A stretch of DNA of 64,000 nucleotides, taken from NCBI RefSeq assembly GCF_002934625.1, contig NZ_PTJD01000002.1, positions 248,001-312,000 on the forward strand, given 5' to 3'. Positions 49,745 through 62,044 of the stretch are shown here, one piece after another; position 1 is the stretch's first letter, and the number at the start of each line of letters is the position of its first letter. Below the pieces are notes generated by a model. The model worked only from the letters and a program-made list of their open reading frames with translations. It was not told the origin of the DNA and made no database searches. A program made the position numbers and the translations under genes. Source of the stretch: Kineococcus xinjiangensis (GTDB lineage Bacteria > Actinomycetota > Actinomycetes > Actinomycetales > Kineococcaceae).

Positions 49745-50740
49745 ATGACCGACGCGCAGGAGCTCGACGGCGACCAGCGCCGGGTGCTCGCCGCGCTGCT
49801 GGCGATGCAGCGGCAGTCGTGGGAGCAGGGGGTGACGGGCCACGCCCTCCTCGACCTCGGGCAGCACGCCCTCGCCCGGGTGGTGGCGCGCGACGCCGTG
49901 ACCCGCCAGACCGCGCAGGGCAGGCTGGCGGAGATCGAGGACTCCGGGCACGTGAACTCCGGCGCCGCCGCCGAGGTCGTCCGGTGGGCCGCGGGCCTGG
50001 ACGGCGACGACCCGGACGGTGGCGGGGAGCTCGCGGGCGCCTACCGCCGCCAGATGCGCTGGCTGCTCCACGACTGCCCGCGCGCCGGGGACGGCACCGT
50101 GTTCCTGCCCGCCGGAACCCGCGAGGTGTGGTCCGACAGCGTCTACATGGTGGTGCCGGCACTGGCCGGCGGCGGCTGGGTGGACGAGGCCGTCGCCCAG
50201 TTCGAGGGCCACCGCCGCCGGCTGTTCGACGGCAGCCGGGGGCTGTACGCAGCGAAGTGGGACGAGGAGCGCGGGGCGCTCTGCGACGCGCGGGCCTGGG
50301 GCACGGGCAACGGCTGGGTCGTCGCCGCCGTCGCCCGCACCCTGCACGCGCTGGGCCCGGGCGCCGGGGACCTGCGCACCCGCCTCGGCGGGCACGCCCG
50401 GGAGGTGATCGACGCCTGCCTGCGCCACCGCAGCGCGGACGGCGCCTTCACCGACGTGGTGGACGACCCGACGACGTTCCCCGAGGCGAACCTCGCGCAG
50501 ATGCTGGCCTACGCCCTCCTCACGGGCGTCGCCGACGGGTGGCTGCCGCGGCACTACGCCGGCACCGGACGCGAGCTCCTCGCCGAGGGCCGCCGCCGCA
50601 TCGACGCGGACGGGTTCGTCACCGGCGTGTGCGGCGCCCCGCACTTCGACCGGCAGGGGACCTCGGCGGAGGCGCAGGCGTTCTTCCTGCTCGCCACCGC
50701 CGCGGAGCACCGCCTCGACCGCGCTTCCCCGCACGGCTGA
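49745..50740 (+). CDS. GH88/GH105-like unsaturated glycosyl hydrolase
   Basis: This 331-residue protein starts at ATG 49745 behind GGAGGAGAC. Its (alpha/alpha)6-barrel motifs match the YteR-like unsaturated rhamnogalacturonyl hydrolases: TREVWSDSVYM (catalytic Asp, about residue 130) and ARAWGTGNGWVVA (about 185). It has no signal peptide, so it would cleave unsaturated oligosaccharides released by lyases after uptake. Family placement is fairly secure, the exact substrate is not. It is not in an operon with sugar transporters. Confidence 0.78.
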   Translation: MTDAQELDGDQRRVLAALLAMQRQSWEQGVTGHALLDLGQHALARVVARDAVTRQTAQGRLAEIEDSGHVNSGAAAEVVRWAAGLDGDDPDGGGELAGAYRRQMRWLLHDCPRAGDGTVFLPAGTREVWSDSVYMVVPALAGGGWVDEAVAQFEGHRRRLFDGSRGLYAAKWDEERGALCDARAWGTGNGWVVAAVARTLHALGPGAGDLRTRLGGHAREVIDACLRHRSADGAFTDVVDDPTTFPEANLAQMLAYALLTGVADGWLPRHYAGTGRELLAEGRRRIDADGFVTGVCGAPHFDRQGTSAEAQAFFLLATAAEHRLDRASPHG

Positions 50741-50755
50741 CCCCACCGGAGCACC

Positions 50756-51580
50756 TCAGCCGCCGAACGCCGCGGCGTTCTCCCGCGCCCACTGCGCGAA
50801 CGTGCGGGCGGGCCGGCCCGTCACCTCCTCCACCGTGGGCAGCACCGTGCGCCCGGCCTCCGGCGGGTCGGTCCGCATCGCGAGGAAGAACTCGACGTCC
50901 TCCTCGGAGAAACCCTCCGCCCGCCACCTCGCCACGACCTCGTCCCGCCCGAGCGGGACGTAGCGCACGTCACGACCGAGGACGTCGGCGAGGATGCGGA
51001 CCCGCTCCGGCACCGTGAGCGCCTGCGGCCCGGTCAGCCAGTGCTCCCTGCCGTGGTGGTCGTCACCGGTGAGCGCCACGGCCGCCACCGCCGCGATGTC
51101 GGCCTCGTGCACCACCGCGCTCGGCACGTCGGGGAACCCCTCGCGCACGACCCCCTCCTCCCGCACGGAGTCGGCCCACTCCAGCGCGTTGCCCATGAAC
51201 TCCACCGGCGCGAGCGCGGTCCAACGCAGCGAACCCGCCCTGACGGCACGTTCCAGCGGGCTGGGCTCGACGTCCCCGCGCAGCACCGTGACGGCCCGCA
51301 CCCCGGCCGCCTCGGCGGCCCCCGCGATCCCCTCCCCGTCGGCCAGCGGCGCGGCCGTCGCACCGTCGAAGGTGATGAGGTGTGCGGTCGTCGCACCGTC
51401 GAACAACCCCGGCAGGCACGCGGTGTCGGTGAGGTCGCCGGCGACCACCTCCGCCCCGGCAGGCAGTGCGGCCCGGGCGGGGGCGCGGGTCAGCGCCCGC
51501 ACGCGGGAACCTCCCGCCAGCAACCGCCGGACCAGCGGACGACCCACGGTGCCGGTGGCCCCGGTCACGAGAACGGTCAT
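50756..51580 (-). CDS. NmrA-type NAD(P)H-binding protein
   Basis: This 274-residue protein opens with the atypical-SDR motif VLVTGATGTVGRPLVRRLL. No Tyr-x3-Lys pair is placed for catalysis in the usual way. It resembles NmrA/HSCARG-like NAD(P)-binding regulators and quinone oxidoreductase 2 (YtfG). ATG 51580 follows GGAG. Single gene. Confidence 0.82.
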   Translation of the reverse strand: MTVLVTGATGTVGRPLVRRLLAGGSRVRALTRAPARAALPAGAEVVAGDLTDTACLPGLFDGATTAHLITFDGATAAPLADGEGIAGAAEAAGVRAVTVLRGDVEPSPLERAVRAGSLRWTALAPVEFMGNALEWADSVREEGVVREGFPDVPSAVVHEADIAAVAAVALTGDDHHGREHWLTGPQALTVPERVRILADVLGRDVRYVPLGRDEVVARWRAEGFSEEDVEFFLAMRTDPPEAGRTVLPTVEEVTGRPARTFAQWARENAAAFGG

Positions 51581-51696
51581 GGAACTCTCCTCCCGACGTC
51601 GGTTCCCGCGGTCGGACCCGCGGAGGACCGACGCTAGGAACCCCTGCGGTCAGTTTCCGTCCTGATCCGCCGCCGGGTTCCGGCCCACGACGTCGC

Positions 51697-52797
51697 TCAG
51701 ACGCGCTCCCGCACCGGCGCGGGAGCCCGGCGCAGCGGTGGCGGCGCACCGCCGCTGCGGACGAACTCGCGACTCTCGGCGATGCTGCGCTCCACCGCGG
51801 CCTCCCACGCGTCCCGGTCCCGGCGCAGCCGGGCGCGGCGGCGCCGCACCACTGCCGCCACCAGCCGCACCAGCAGGTGCGCACCGCCGGTGCCGGGGAT
51901 GCCGAGGGCGTCGGAGACCTCACGGCCGTGCATGGCGCGAGCCACCGCCTGCACGGCGAACAGGGTGAGGGGTGCGGGCACCCGCGTCAGATCGGTGAGG
52001 GAGGAGGCGAGGGCCGCCAGCCCGGCTCGGGTCAGTCGCCGGGAGTCCTCGGACGGCGGCGCGGTGCGGGCGAGGACCCGCGCCTCGAGGTCCTCGGCGG
52101 CACGGCGGTCGACGACCCCCTCCAGGAGGGCGGGATCCACGCCCAGCAGCTCGCCCAGCAGCCGCCAGTAGCGCAGCAGCGCGGCGTGCTCGTCGGGGGT
52201 CAGCGCGAGACCCAGCCGCTCCGCGCAGCGCGGGGCCACCAGCGTGAAGTCCAGCCACGTGCGGGTCATGTCGAGCTGCGACACCTCCGTCCGCCCCGGC
52301 GCGGAAGCCGCCTGCCGGACCAGCGCGTGGGCCAGGCGGACGTGGCCCGTGGCGACGTAGCCGGGCTCCCCCGGGCGCAACCCGCCCGGCACCGACACGG
52401 CGTTCTGCCAGCGCGCCGTGTCGAGCAGCCGCGCGGAGGCGTCGTCGAGGAGCTGCCCCGTCCCCACCAGGACCGCCGCCGCACCCGGTGGGCGGTAGGA
52501 GTTGATGAGCGCCCCGGCGCCCATGTCGAAGACGTGCGCGGCGAACGGGACGGTGTGGGCGGCACGGGCGTCGACGAGCACGACGCTGTCGGGCGCGGCG
52601 CGGGCGGTGCGCTCCATCTGACCGGCCAGCTCCCGCACCGGCTCGGACGTGACGCCGGGCGCGTCGGCCCCCTCCGTCAGGGCGCGCGCGAACTGGCGGC
52701 GCACCACCCGGTCCGCCAGGACCTCCACAGCCAGGGCGTCGGCGAGCGGGTCGCCGAGGACGGCGGCGCGCTGGAGGAGGACGTCGAGGGTCTGCAC
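51697..52797 (-). CDS. DUF2236/MpaB-type oxygenase family protein
   Basis: This 366-residue helical protein belongs to the DUF2236 family related to the latex-clearing and MpaB haem oxygenases. It shows YVATGHVRLAHALVRQA and QLDMTRTWLDFTLVAP, with the His and Arg positions that hold haem or Fe in the family. There is no signal peptide. The substrate is unknown. It sits next to but not coupled with the LysR gene. Confidence 0.75.
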   Translation of the reverse strand: MQTLDVLLQRAAVLGDPLADALAVEVLADRVVRRQFARALTEGADAPGVTSEPVRELAGQMERTARAAPDSVVLVDARAAHTVPFAAHVFDMGAGALINSYRPPGAAAVLVGTGQLLDDASARLLDTARWQNAVSVPGGLRPGEPGYVATGHVRLAHALVRQAASAPGRTEVSQLDMTRTWLDFTLVAPRCAERLGLALTPDEHAALLRYWRLLGELLGVDPALLEGVVDRRAAEDLEARVLARTAPPSEDSRRLTRAGLAALASSLTDLTRVPAPLTLFAVQAVARAMHGREVSDALGIPGTGGAHLLVRLVAAVVRRRRARLRRDRDAWEAAVERSIAESREFVRSGGAPPPLRRAPAPVRERV

Positions 52798-52864
52798 CGG
52801 TCGAGTGTGCGACGCACCGCGCCGGGGCGCGCGACCGGCACCGGAGCCGGGGCGTCCGTCGCGG

Positions 52865-53713
52865 TCAGAGGCGCGTCGCGGTCCGGACCAGGCCCGCGAC
52901 CGCTGCAGAGCGGCTGTGCGGCGGCCACGCGATCACCGTCGTGACCGCCGGCGCGTCGAGGACGGGAACGGCCGCCAGGTCACCGTGCAGCTGTGAGCGG
53001 CAGGAGTCCGGCAGGACGGCCGAGGTGCGGCCGAGCGCGATGAGCTGGAACAGCTGGGCCTGGTCGTGGACCTCGGGGCCGGGGCCGTCCGGGTACCTGC
53101 CGTCCGGCCCGGGCCAGCGCGGCCCCGGCAGACCGGGCAGTTCGGTCGCCTCGGCCAGCCGCACGTGCGGCCTGCTGGTGAGGGGATGCCCGGCCGGCAG
53201 GACGAGGACCTGCCCCTCCGTGCGCAGATCCTCGGTGTCGAGCCCGGCCATGACGTCGTAGGGCCGGTGCAGCAGGGCCACGTCGGCCCGCCCGTCGCGG
53301 AGCAGTCGTCCCTGTTCGCCGATCCCGCACAGCAGCACGTCCACGGTGGCAGCGCCGGGTTCGGCTGCGTGGGCGTCGAGCAGTTCCGCCAGCAGTTCGC
53401 TGGACGCGCCGGCCTTGGTGACGAGGACCACACGGGCGTGGCCGGTCGCGGCGAGGGCGACGCGGCGGGTGCGCCGCTCGGCGGCCTCGATCGCTTCCAG
53501 CGCCGCCCGGCCCTCGCGCAGGAGGACCGCGCCGGCCTCGGTCAGGGCGACCGAGCGGCTGGTGCGTTGCAGCAGCGTCGCCCCCAGGCGCCGCTCGAGC
53601 CGGCCGATCGCCCTGGACAGCGGGGGCTGAGCCATCCCGAGGCGCCGGGCGGCCCTGCCGAAGTGGAGCTCCTCGGCGACGGCGATGAAGTACCGCAGCT
53701 CGCGTGTCTCCAT
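52865..53713 (-). CDS. LysR-family regulator, divergent from SDR
   Basis: This 282-residue protein starts at ATG 53713. The N-terminal helix-turn-helix is LHFGRAARRLGMAQPPLSRA (about residues 17-36), and a substrate-binding domain follows (about 90-280). The adjacent SDR is transcribed the other way, with a T-N11-A box at 53744-53762. Confidence 0.9.
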   Translation of the reverse strand: METRELRYFIAVAEELHFGRAARRLGMAQPPLSRAIGRLERRLGATLLQRTSRSVALTEAGAVLLREGRAALEAIEAAERRTRRVALAATGHARVVLVTKAGASSELLAELLDAHAAEPGAATVDVLLCGIGEQGRLLRDGRADVALLHRPYDVMAGLDTEDLRTEGQVLVLPAGHPLTSRPHVRLAEATELPGLPGPRWPGPDGRYPDGPGPEVHDQAQLFQLIALGRTSAVLPDSCRSQLHGDLAAVPVLDAPAVTTVIAWPPHSRSAAVAGLVRTATRL

Positions 53714-53743
53714 GACACGACGGTAGTCCGCTCCACCCGGCAC

Positions 53744-53762
53744 CGATGCCCCTCGGGTATCG
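53744..53762. promoter_or_regulatory. LysR T-N11-A box
   Basis: CGATGCCC and GGGTATCG are inverted arms (7 of 8 match) around CTC. T at 53747 and A at 53759 are 11 bases apart, the LysR consensus. It lies 31 bases from the LysR start and 57 from the SDR start. Confidence 0.6.
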
Positions 53763-53818
53763 ACGGCCACCCGATCGGTGTTGGCCGCCGCACCGGTCCA
53801 CGGCACAGGATCGAGCGC

Positions 53819-54544
53819 ATGGACGAGCGGAGGACCGCGCTGGTGACCGGCGCGAACAAGGGAATCGGCTACCAGATCGCGGCCGGCCTCGGGGCCCTGG
53901 GCTGGAGGATCGGCGTCGGAGCGCGGGACGGGCAGCGCCGCGAGAGCGCGGTGGAGGCTCTGCGCGCGGCCGGCGTCGACGCCTTCGGCGTTCCGCTCGA
54001 CGTGACCGACGACGGAAGCGCGGCCGCCGCTGCCGATCTGGTCGAGGAGCGCGCGGGGAGCCTCGACGCGCTCGTCAACAACGCAGGGATCACCGGCGGT
54101 GGGCCTCAGCTGCCCACCACGGTCGACCTGGCGAGGGTGCGGACGGTGGTGGAGACCAACGTGCTCGGCGTCATCCGGGTCACCAACGCGATGCTGCCCC
54201 TGCTGCGCCGCTCGGCGTCGGCACGGATCGTGAACATGTCCAGCAGCGCCGGATCCCTCACCCGGCAGAGCTCCCCCGGCGCCGGTACGGGCCCGGTCGC
54301 CGTTGCCTACCCACCGTCGAAGACGTTCCTCAACGCGGTCTGCATCCAGTACGCCAAGGAGCTGCAGGGCACGGGAATCCTGGTCAACGCGGCCTGCCCC
54401 GGCTTCGTCGCCACCGACCTCAACGGCTTCCGCGGCGTCCGCACCCCCGAGCAGGGCGCGGCGATCGCGATCCGGCTCGCGACCCTGCCCGACGGCGGAC
54501 CGACGGGCGGGTTCTTCGACGACGCGGGGGCGGTGCCCTGGTGA
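53819..54544 (+). CDS. SDR-family oxidoreductase (carbonyl reductase-like)
   Basis: This 241-residue SDR has VTGANKGIGYQIA for cofactor, NNAGITG, catalytic Ser in NMSSSAGS and Tyr-x3-Lys in AYPPSKTFL (Tyr-Pro-Pro-Ser-Lys). The TGANKGIG start resembles plant and animal carbonyl reductases. It is transcribed away from its likely regulator (LysR). Substrate unknown, likely a quinone or aldehyde. Confidence 0.88.
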   Translation: MDERRTALVTGANKGIGYQIAAGLGALGWRIGVGARDGQRRESAVEALRAAGVDAFGVPLDVTDDGSAAAAADLVEERAGSLDALVNNAGITGGGPQLPTTVDLARVRTVVETNVLGVIRVTNAMLPLLRRSASARIVNMSSSAGSLTRQSSPGAGTGPVAVAYPPSKTFLNAVCIQYAKELQGTGILVNAACPGFVATDLNGFRGVRTPEQGAAIAIRLATLPDGGPTGGFFDDAGAVPW

Positions 54545-54570
54545 ACCCGCGGGTCCCCGCCCTCCGCACC

Positions 54571-54606
54571 GGGCGGGGTCAGGCGGGCGGGGTCAGGCGG
54601 GCGGGG

Positions 54607-54611
<5 letters not shown>
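54571..54611. repeat. three tandem 14-base repeats at the end of the Clp gene
   Basis: GGGCGGGGTCAGGC is repeated from 54571, 54585 and 54599 (the last shortened by one base). The third copy overlaps the stop of the Clp-like gene; each copy also contains TCA, a stop on the minus strand. Confidence 0.85.
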
Positions 54612-57147
<2,536 letters not shown>

Positions 57148-57249
57148 GGTCGTCCTCCTCCGCCGTGCTCACCGGGCGCCGGGCGTCCGGTCGACGGCAC
57201 CGGCCACCCGCCACCGAGCGGTACCCCGGCAGCGGGAGCCCATGCGCCC

Positions 57250-57280
57250 GCGCCCGCCCACCGCGCGGGTGGGCGGGCGC
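57250..57280 (-). terminator. terminator after the secreted-protein gene
   Basis: Perfect 13-base arms (57250-57262 and 57268-57280) with a five-base loop, eight bases after the stop of the minus-strand gene. Confidence 0.8.
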
Positions 57281-57288
57281 AGTGGGGC

Positions 57289-58488
57289 TCAGCCCGTGAC
57301 GGCGTAGAGCCGGTTGCCGCTGAAGACGAGCGCGGTGGACCTCCCGGAGCGCTGGTAGACGAGCGCCGCGACCCCGAAGGTGTCGATGCTGGACGGCACC
57401 GCGTTCGGGGCCTCGCTCACGACCCACTCCGCCGACCCGTTGCGGGAGGCCATGAGCGCGCCGCCGGGGGGCTCGTCGCCCGCGCCGAACGCGGTGAAGA
57501 CGGCGGTGGAGACGCTGTGCAGGTGCGCGTCCCAGGTGCCCAGGTAGGAGTCGCCCAGGGGGGTGCTCGTCGACCACGCCCCGCCGCCGGAGGAGGCGAC
57601 GATCGCGCGCTCCCCGCTGGTCTCGGGGGTCCAGTCCACGGCGGTCCAGCTCGCGAAGGTCCGCCGGTCGGTGACCGCGACGTCGAGGGACGGGTGCTGG
57701 GCGCTGATCCGGACGCCTGCGGCGACCCGCGTGGCGGGGTTCCAGGACGTCCCGGCACCCACCGACAGCAGGAGGTCCTGCCCGCCGGTGACGGAGCGCT
57801 GCCACAGCAGGCGCGGCTGGCCGTCGGGGCCGAGGGCCAGCGCGGGGTGGGTGTCGCTGGAGGCGGCGGTGGTGGGGGTGCTCACGGACAGCGGTGCCGC
57901 CGTGGCGCTGCGGCCGCCGAGCGTGCCGGCCTGCCGCAGCTCGTAGCGGCCGGGCGTGCCGGTGTACTGCGACCACACGGCCAGCCACCGGCCACCGGTG
58001 GTCACGATGCTGCCGCGCCCGTCCAGGGGGGCCCCGGCGGTGACGGTGGCCAGCACCGCGAGGCGGGTGAGGGTTCCGTCACCGGCCCGCCGGGCGACCA
58101 CGAGGCGGGGGGTGGCGGTGTCGCGGGCGACGTAGAGGAGGTAGGCGCCGGTCTCGTCGGCCGCCACGTCGACCACGTCGCCGACGAGCGTCGTGGAGCG
58201 CCTCGTCCAGGCGGTTCCCGCACCCTCGAAGTAGGTGATCCGGTCACCGCACTGGCTGCTGTAGCGGAACTTCGCGAACCCCTGGGCGGAGCCGTCGGCG
58301 CGCCTGGCCGCGGCCACGGTGTCGCCGTCGAGGTAGCCGTCGGTGCAGATGCCGCCGAGGACGACGACGGGGGCGGTCTGCGCGGCGGCCGGAGAGGCTG
58401 CCGCCGCGAGCCCGGACAGGCCCAGGGCGAGGGCGGCGAGGCCGCCGCCGAGCCGGTGGGTGGTGGGAGTGGTGAGGGATCGGTTCAC
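57289..58488 (-). CDS. secreted beta-propeller-like protein of unknown function
   Basis: This 399-residue protein has a Sec signal peptide (GLAALALGLSGLAAAASPAAA). The mature part repeats short beta stretches ending in Trp or Asp (WLAVWSQYTG, ALALGPDGQPRLLWQRS, TFASWTAVDWTP), as in sialidase- or WD-like propellers, but no catalytic residues stand out. Two Cys pairs occur. GTG 58488 follows GGAG. I do not recognise the family. Confidence 0.72.
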   Translation of the reverse strand: MNRSLTTPTTHRLGGGLAALALGLSGLAAAASPAAAQTAPVVVLGGICTDGYLDGDTVAAARRADGSAQGFAKFRYSSQCGDRITYFEGAGTAWTRRSTTLVGDVVDVAADETGAYLLYVARDTATPRLVVARRAGDGTLTRLAVLATVTAGAPLDGRGSIVTTGGRWLAVWSQYTGTPGRYELRQAGTLGGRSATAAPLSVSTPTTAASSDTHPALALGPDGQPRLLWQRSVTGGQDLLLSVGAGTSWNPATRVAAGVRISAQHPSLDVAVTDRRTFASWTAVDWTPETSGERAIVASSGGGAWSTSTPLGDSYLGTWDAHLHSVSTAVFTAFGAGDEPPGGALMASRNGSAEWVVSEAPNAVPSSIDTFGVAALVYQRSGRSTALVFSGNRLYAVTG

Positions 58489-58883
58489 GGGAGGCGCTCC
58501 ACGCTTCGTGCGGGCCGGTGAGCGCGTGACCCCGTTGTCGACGCCGCGGGGCGGAGGTCCGCCCCACGGGTCCGCAGCACCGCGGACCGGACGTGATCCT
58601 ACGAGCGGTTCCGGGTTCCACGGGACCGCCGCGGCGCGGCGGAGACCCCGTGCCGGGAGCGTGACGGAGAGCCGGAATCGCCTGCGCCCCAACCGCAAGA
58701 ACTTGCCAGCACTGACCGGACCCGGCACCGACTCGCCGCCGGGACGACGGCCGCGACAGGGTCGGGGAGTTCCGGCGTGGAGGAGTTCCGAGGCGGAGGA
58801 GTTCCGCGCTCCGGATCCGGCCGCACCGCGACGGTCACCCGCCGGCCGGGAGTCCTCGCCGGCCGGCGGGCGAGCGCGCAGTG
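58489..58883. other. intergenic region with hairpin and direct repeats
   Basis: This 395-base stretch has a hairpin GGGGCGGA/TCCGCCCC (58548-58565) and three copies of GGAGTTCCG at 16-base spacing (58766-58806). No coding frame is convincing. Confidence 0.6.
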
Positions 58884-59489
58884 CTACTCGCCGAACGGCG
58901 TGGGCACCGCGCCCTGCCAGCGGTCCCTGCCCTTGACGCGGTACTCCGCCGACGGCACGGTGCGGAGGCTGGAGTTCATCGTCAGCGCGACCCTCTGCAC
59001 CCGCAGCTCGTACATCATGGGCTGCGTGCCGGCGGGGCAGTTGCGCGGCTGGGCGTCCTCCAGGAACGCGTAGGCCTCCGCCGGCACCGTGTCGGCGTCG
59101 GTGGGGAGCGTGAAGGTCATCCCCCGGCGCGGCCCCAGCCGGACGTTCTCGGAGACCGTGGTGTCCAGATGCCCGAGCCGCACGCCCTCGGCCGACTCGC
59201 AGCCGTAGACGCGGCTCACCCGCGCGCTGCCGGTGACGTACCCCTGGCGCTCCTCCCAGGAGTCCTGGGAGGACACGCGCCCGGAGAGGCCGGAGAAGGT
59301 GGCGTGGACCCCGACGTAGCCGCAGTCGATCATGATGTGGTCGCAGTAGGTGGCGTCCGCGTGCGGCGCACCGGCGACGACCTCCACCTCCTGCAGGCGG
59401 AGCGGTGCCGCGGCCGAGGACGCCTGGGCAGGCACCATCCCCACCGCCAGGAGCAGTGCCGCCGTGCCGCCGATCATCGCTGTGCGCAT
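58884..59489 (-). CDS. secreted Cys-containing protein of unknown function
   Basis: This 201-residue protein has a Sec signal (IGGTAALLLAVGMVPAQA). The mature part has five or six Cys (TYCDHIMIDCGY, YGCES, RNCPAG), consistent with disulfides, and beta-type strands. An A/T-rich stretch before the start (around 59520-59545) holds a GCTACGTAGC palindrome. No family recognised. Confidence 0.72.
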   Translation of the reverse strand: MRTAMIGGTAALLLAVGMVPAQASSAAAPLRLQEVEVVAGAPHADATYCDHIMIDCGYVGVHATFSGLSGRVSSQDSWEERQGYVTGSARVSRVYGCESAEGVRLGHLDTTVSENVRLGPRRGMTFTLPTDADTVPAEAYAFLEDAQPRNCPAGTQPMMYELRVQRVALTMNSSLRTVPSAEYRVKGRDRWQGAVPTPFGE

Positions 59490-59531
59490 GTCATCCCCCG
59501 TTCAGCTGCCCCCCTGTAGAGCAATAATTAC

Positions 59532-59541
59532 GCTACGTAGC
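59532..59541. promoter_or_regulatory. palindrome GCTACGTAGC in A/T-rich promoter region
   Basis: A perfect 10-base palindrome next to TAATTA, in one of the few A/T-rich spots in the window, 43 bases before the start of the secreted-protein gene. Confidence 0.4.
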
Positions 59542-59595
59542 CAAAAGCCCGCTGACAAGGGCGTTGGGCCGTTCGGGGGATGGAAACGGTGACTC

Positions 59596-61014
59596 TCAGT
59601 TCCAGGTCAGCGCGCGCGCCGGGTCCTCCAGCACCGCGGCGATGTCGGCGAGGAACCGGCTGCCCAGCTCCCCGTCGACCATGCGGTGGTCGAACGACAA
59701 CCCGAGGGTCGTCAGCCAGCGCGGCTTGACCTTGCCCTTGTGCACCGCCGGCTGCTGCGCGATGCGCCCCAGCGCGAGGATCGCCGCCTCGCCGGGGTTG
59801 AGGATCGGGGTTCCGGTGTCGATGCCGAACACCCCGACGTTGGTGATGGTGATGGTGCCGTCCGCGGTGTCGGCGGGACTCGTGCGGCCCTCGCGAGCGG
59901 TGCGGGTCAGCTCACCCAGCGCCTCGGCGAGCTCCCGCATCCCCATCGCGTCGGCGTCCTTGACGTTCGGCACGAGCAGTCCGCGGGGGGTCGCGGCGGC
60001 GATGCCGAGGTTCACGTAGTCCTTCACGACGATGACCTGCGCCTCGTCGTCCCAGGTGGCGTTCACCTCGGGATTGCGCCGCACGGCCACCAGGAGCGCC
60101 TTCGCCACGATGAGCAGCGGGGAGATCCGCACCCCGGCGAAGTTCGGGTCCTCCTTCAGCCGCCGCACCAGCTTCATCGTGCGGGTCACGTCGACCGTGG
60201 CGAAGACGGTGACGTGGGGCGCGGAGAACGCGCTCTCGACCATGGCCCGGGCGGTGGCGCGGCGCACCCCGCGGATGGGCACGTGGCGCTCGCGCTCGCG
60301 GCGGGCGCGCTCCGTCGCGGGAGCGGCGGCCGCGGCCGGCGCGGTCCCGTTGCCGTTGCCGTTGCCGTTGCCGTTCGCGAGCGTGAGCACGTCCTCGCGG
60401 GTCACCGTCCCCCCCGGCCCCGTGGCGCGCACCTGCGCGAGGTCGACGCCGAGGTCGCGCGCGAGCTTGCGCACGGGGGGCTTCGCGAGCACGCGCTCGG
60501 GCACGACCCCGGTCCCGGCAGCCTCCCCGGCGGGTTCCGGCGCGGGCTCGGCCTGCGCCGGACCGGCCTGCGCAGGAGCGGACGGATCGGGTTGCACCGC
60601 AACAGGTTCGGCCGGGACGGCGGTGCGCTGGTGGGGCGGTCGCACCACGCGGCGACGGCGCGCGGCCGGGGTGCGGGTGCCGTAGCCGACGAGCACCGCG
60701 CCGGAACCGGCCTCGTCGGTCCCGCCCTCGCCGGAACCGCCGGAACCGGCCTGCTGCGCGGCCCCGGAGGGGTCCACGTCGACGCTCACGATGGGCGTGC
60801 CGACGTCGACGGTCGCTCCCTCGGGGACGTGCAGCTCCGCCACCACACCGGCGAACGGGCTCGGCAGTTCCACGAGGGACTTCGCCGTCTCGATCTCCAC
60901 GAGGACGTCGTTGACCGCGACGACGTCACCGGCCTTGACCTTCCAGGAGACGATCTCCGCCTCGGTGAGCCCCTCCCCCGCGTCGGGGAGGGTGAACTGC
61001 TTCAGCGTGGGCAC
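59596..61014 (-). CDS. bkdC: branched-chain 2-oxoacid dehydrogenase E2 (dihydrolipoyl acyltransferase)
   Basis: This 472-residue E2 starts at GTG 61014, after AGGAAC. Residues 1-80 are the lipoyl domain (lipoyl Lys in [12 protein letters not shown]). The subunit-binding domain is near residues 190-225 ([20 protein letters not shown]). A linker (NGNGNGNGNG) leads to the catalytic domain with [10 protein letters not shown]. It is the last gene of the operon E1alpha-E1beta-E2. E3 is not in the window. The gene symbol follows actinobacterial naming and is approximate. Confidence 0.88.
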   Translation of the reverse strand: MPTLKQFTLPDAGEGLTEAEIVSWKVKAGDVVAVNDVLVEIETAKSLVELPSPFAGVVAELHVPEGATVDVGTPIVSVDVDPSGAAQQAGSGGSGEGGTDEAGSGAVLVGYGTRTPAARRRRVVRPPHQRTAVPAEPVAVQPDPSAPAQAGPAQAEPAPEPAGEAAGTGVVPERVLAKPPVRKLARDLGVDLAQVRATGPGGTVTREDVLTLANGNGNGNGNGTAPAAAAAPATERARRERERHVPIRGVRRATARAMVESAFSAPHVTVFATVDVTRTMKLVRRLKEDPNFAGVRISPLLIVAKALLVAVRRNPEVNATWDDEAQVIVVKDYVNLGIAAATPRGLLVPNVKDADAMGMRELAEALGELTRTAREGRTSPADTADGTITITNVGVFGIDTGTPILNPGEAAILALGRIAQQPAVHKGKVKPRWLTTLGLSFDHRMVDGELGSRFLADIAAVLEDPARALTWN

Positions 61015-61060
61015 GGTGTTCCTGTCTGGATCGGTGTCGCTGTCGGGAAGGGGGCTGCGC

Positions 61061-62044
61061 TCAGGCGGCCAGGGAACGGTCCACGGCGTCGAGCACCCGG
61101 TCGACGCCGGGGAGGTAGTGCTCCTCCACCCGCGCCGCCGGGTAGGGCAGGTGGAAACCCCCCACCCGCAGCACGGGGGCCTCCAGGGAGTAGAAGCAGC
61201 GCTCGGTGATGCGGGCCGCCAGCTCGCCGCCGACCCCGCCGAACGTCGGCGCCTCGTGGACGACGACGAGCCTGCCGGTGCGCCGCACCGACTCCGCGAC
61301 CGTGCCCACGTCCAAGGGCGAGATGGTGCGCAGGTCCACCACCTCCAGCTGCGTGCCGTCCTCGGCGGCGGCCTCCGCGGCCTCCAGCGCCAGCCGGACC
61401 GTCGGCCCGTACGCGGCGACGGTGACGTGCTCACCGCGGCGCACCACGCGGGCGCGGTGCAGCGGCGCCACGTCCGCGAGGGTGGCGTCCGTCTCGACCT
61501 GCCCCTTGTCCCAGTAGCGGCGCTCGGGCTCGAAGAACACCACCGGATCCGGGGAGGCGATCGCCTGCTGGATCATCCAGTAGGCGTCGGCGGAGGTGGC
61601 GGGCGTGACGACGCGCAGGCCGGAGACGTGCGCGAACAGCGCCTCGGGGCTCTCGCTGTGGTGCTCCACGGAACCGATGCCGCCGCCGAAGGGGATGCGC
61701 AGCACCACGGGCAGCTCCAGGCGCCCCTGCGAGCGGGCGCGCAGCTTCGCGAGCTGGGTGACGATCTGGTTGAACGCCGGGTACACGAACCCGTTGAACT
61801 GGATCTCGCAGACGGGGCGGTAACCGCGCAGCGCCAGCCCGATCGCGGTGCCGACGATGCCGGCCTCCGCGAGCGGGGTGTCGAGGACGCGGGCCTCGCC
61901 GAAGTCCTTCTGCAGGCCCTCGGTGACGCGGAAGACCCCACCGAGGCGGCCGATGTCCTCACCCATGAGCAGGACCTTCGGGTCGCGCTCCATGGCGGTG
62001 CGCAACCCGGCGTTGATCGCCTTGGCGAGCGGCAGGTTCGGCAT
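61061..62044 (-). CDS. bkdB: branched-chain 2-oxoacid dehydrogenase E1 beta subunit
   Basis: This 327-residue transketolase-like protein ([33 protein letters not shown]) matches the beta subunit of BCKDH E1. It overlaps the alpha stop by one base (TGATG) and is followed by E2 after 46 bases. Bound with alpha it decarboxylates branched-chain 2-oxoacids using thiamine pyrophosphate. Confidence 0.9.
   Translation of the reverse strand: MPNLPLAKAINAGLRTAMERDPKVLLMGEDIGRLGGVFRVTEGLQKDFGEARVLDTPLAEAGIVGTAIGLALRGYRPVCEIQFNGFVYPAFNQIVTQLAKLRARSQGRLELPVVLRIPFGGGIGSVEHHSESPEALFAHVSGLRVVTPATSADAYWMIQQAIASPDPVVFFEPERRYWDKGQVETDATLADVAPLHRARVVRRGEHVTVAAYGPTVRLALEAAEAAAEDGTQLEVVDLRTISPLDVGTVAESVRRTGRLVVVHEAPTFGGVGGELAARITERCFYSLEAPVLRVGGFHLPYPAARVEEHYLPGVDRVLDAVDRSLAA

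Noticed and set aside
58599-58838. A 79-codon minus-strand frame between two secreted-protein genes
   Set aside because: The translation is Pro/Arg/Ser-rich low complexity and it runs through the direct repeats; it does not look like a protein.
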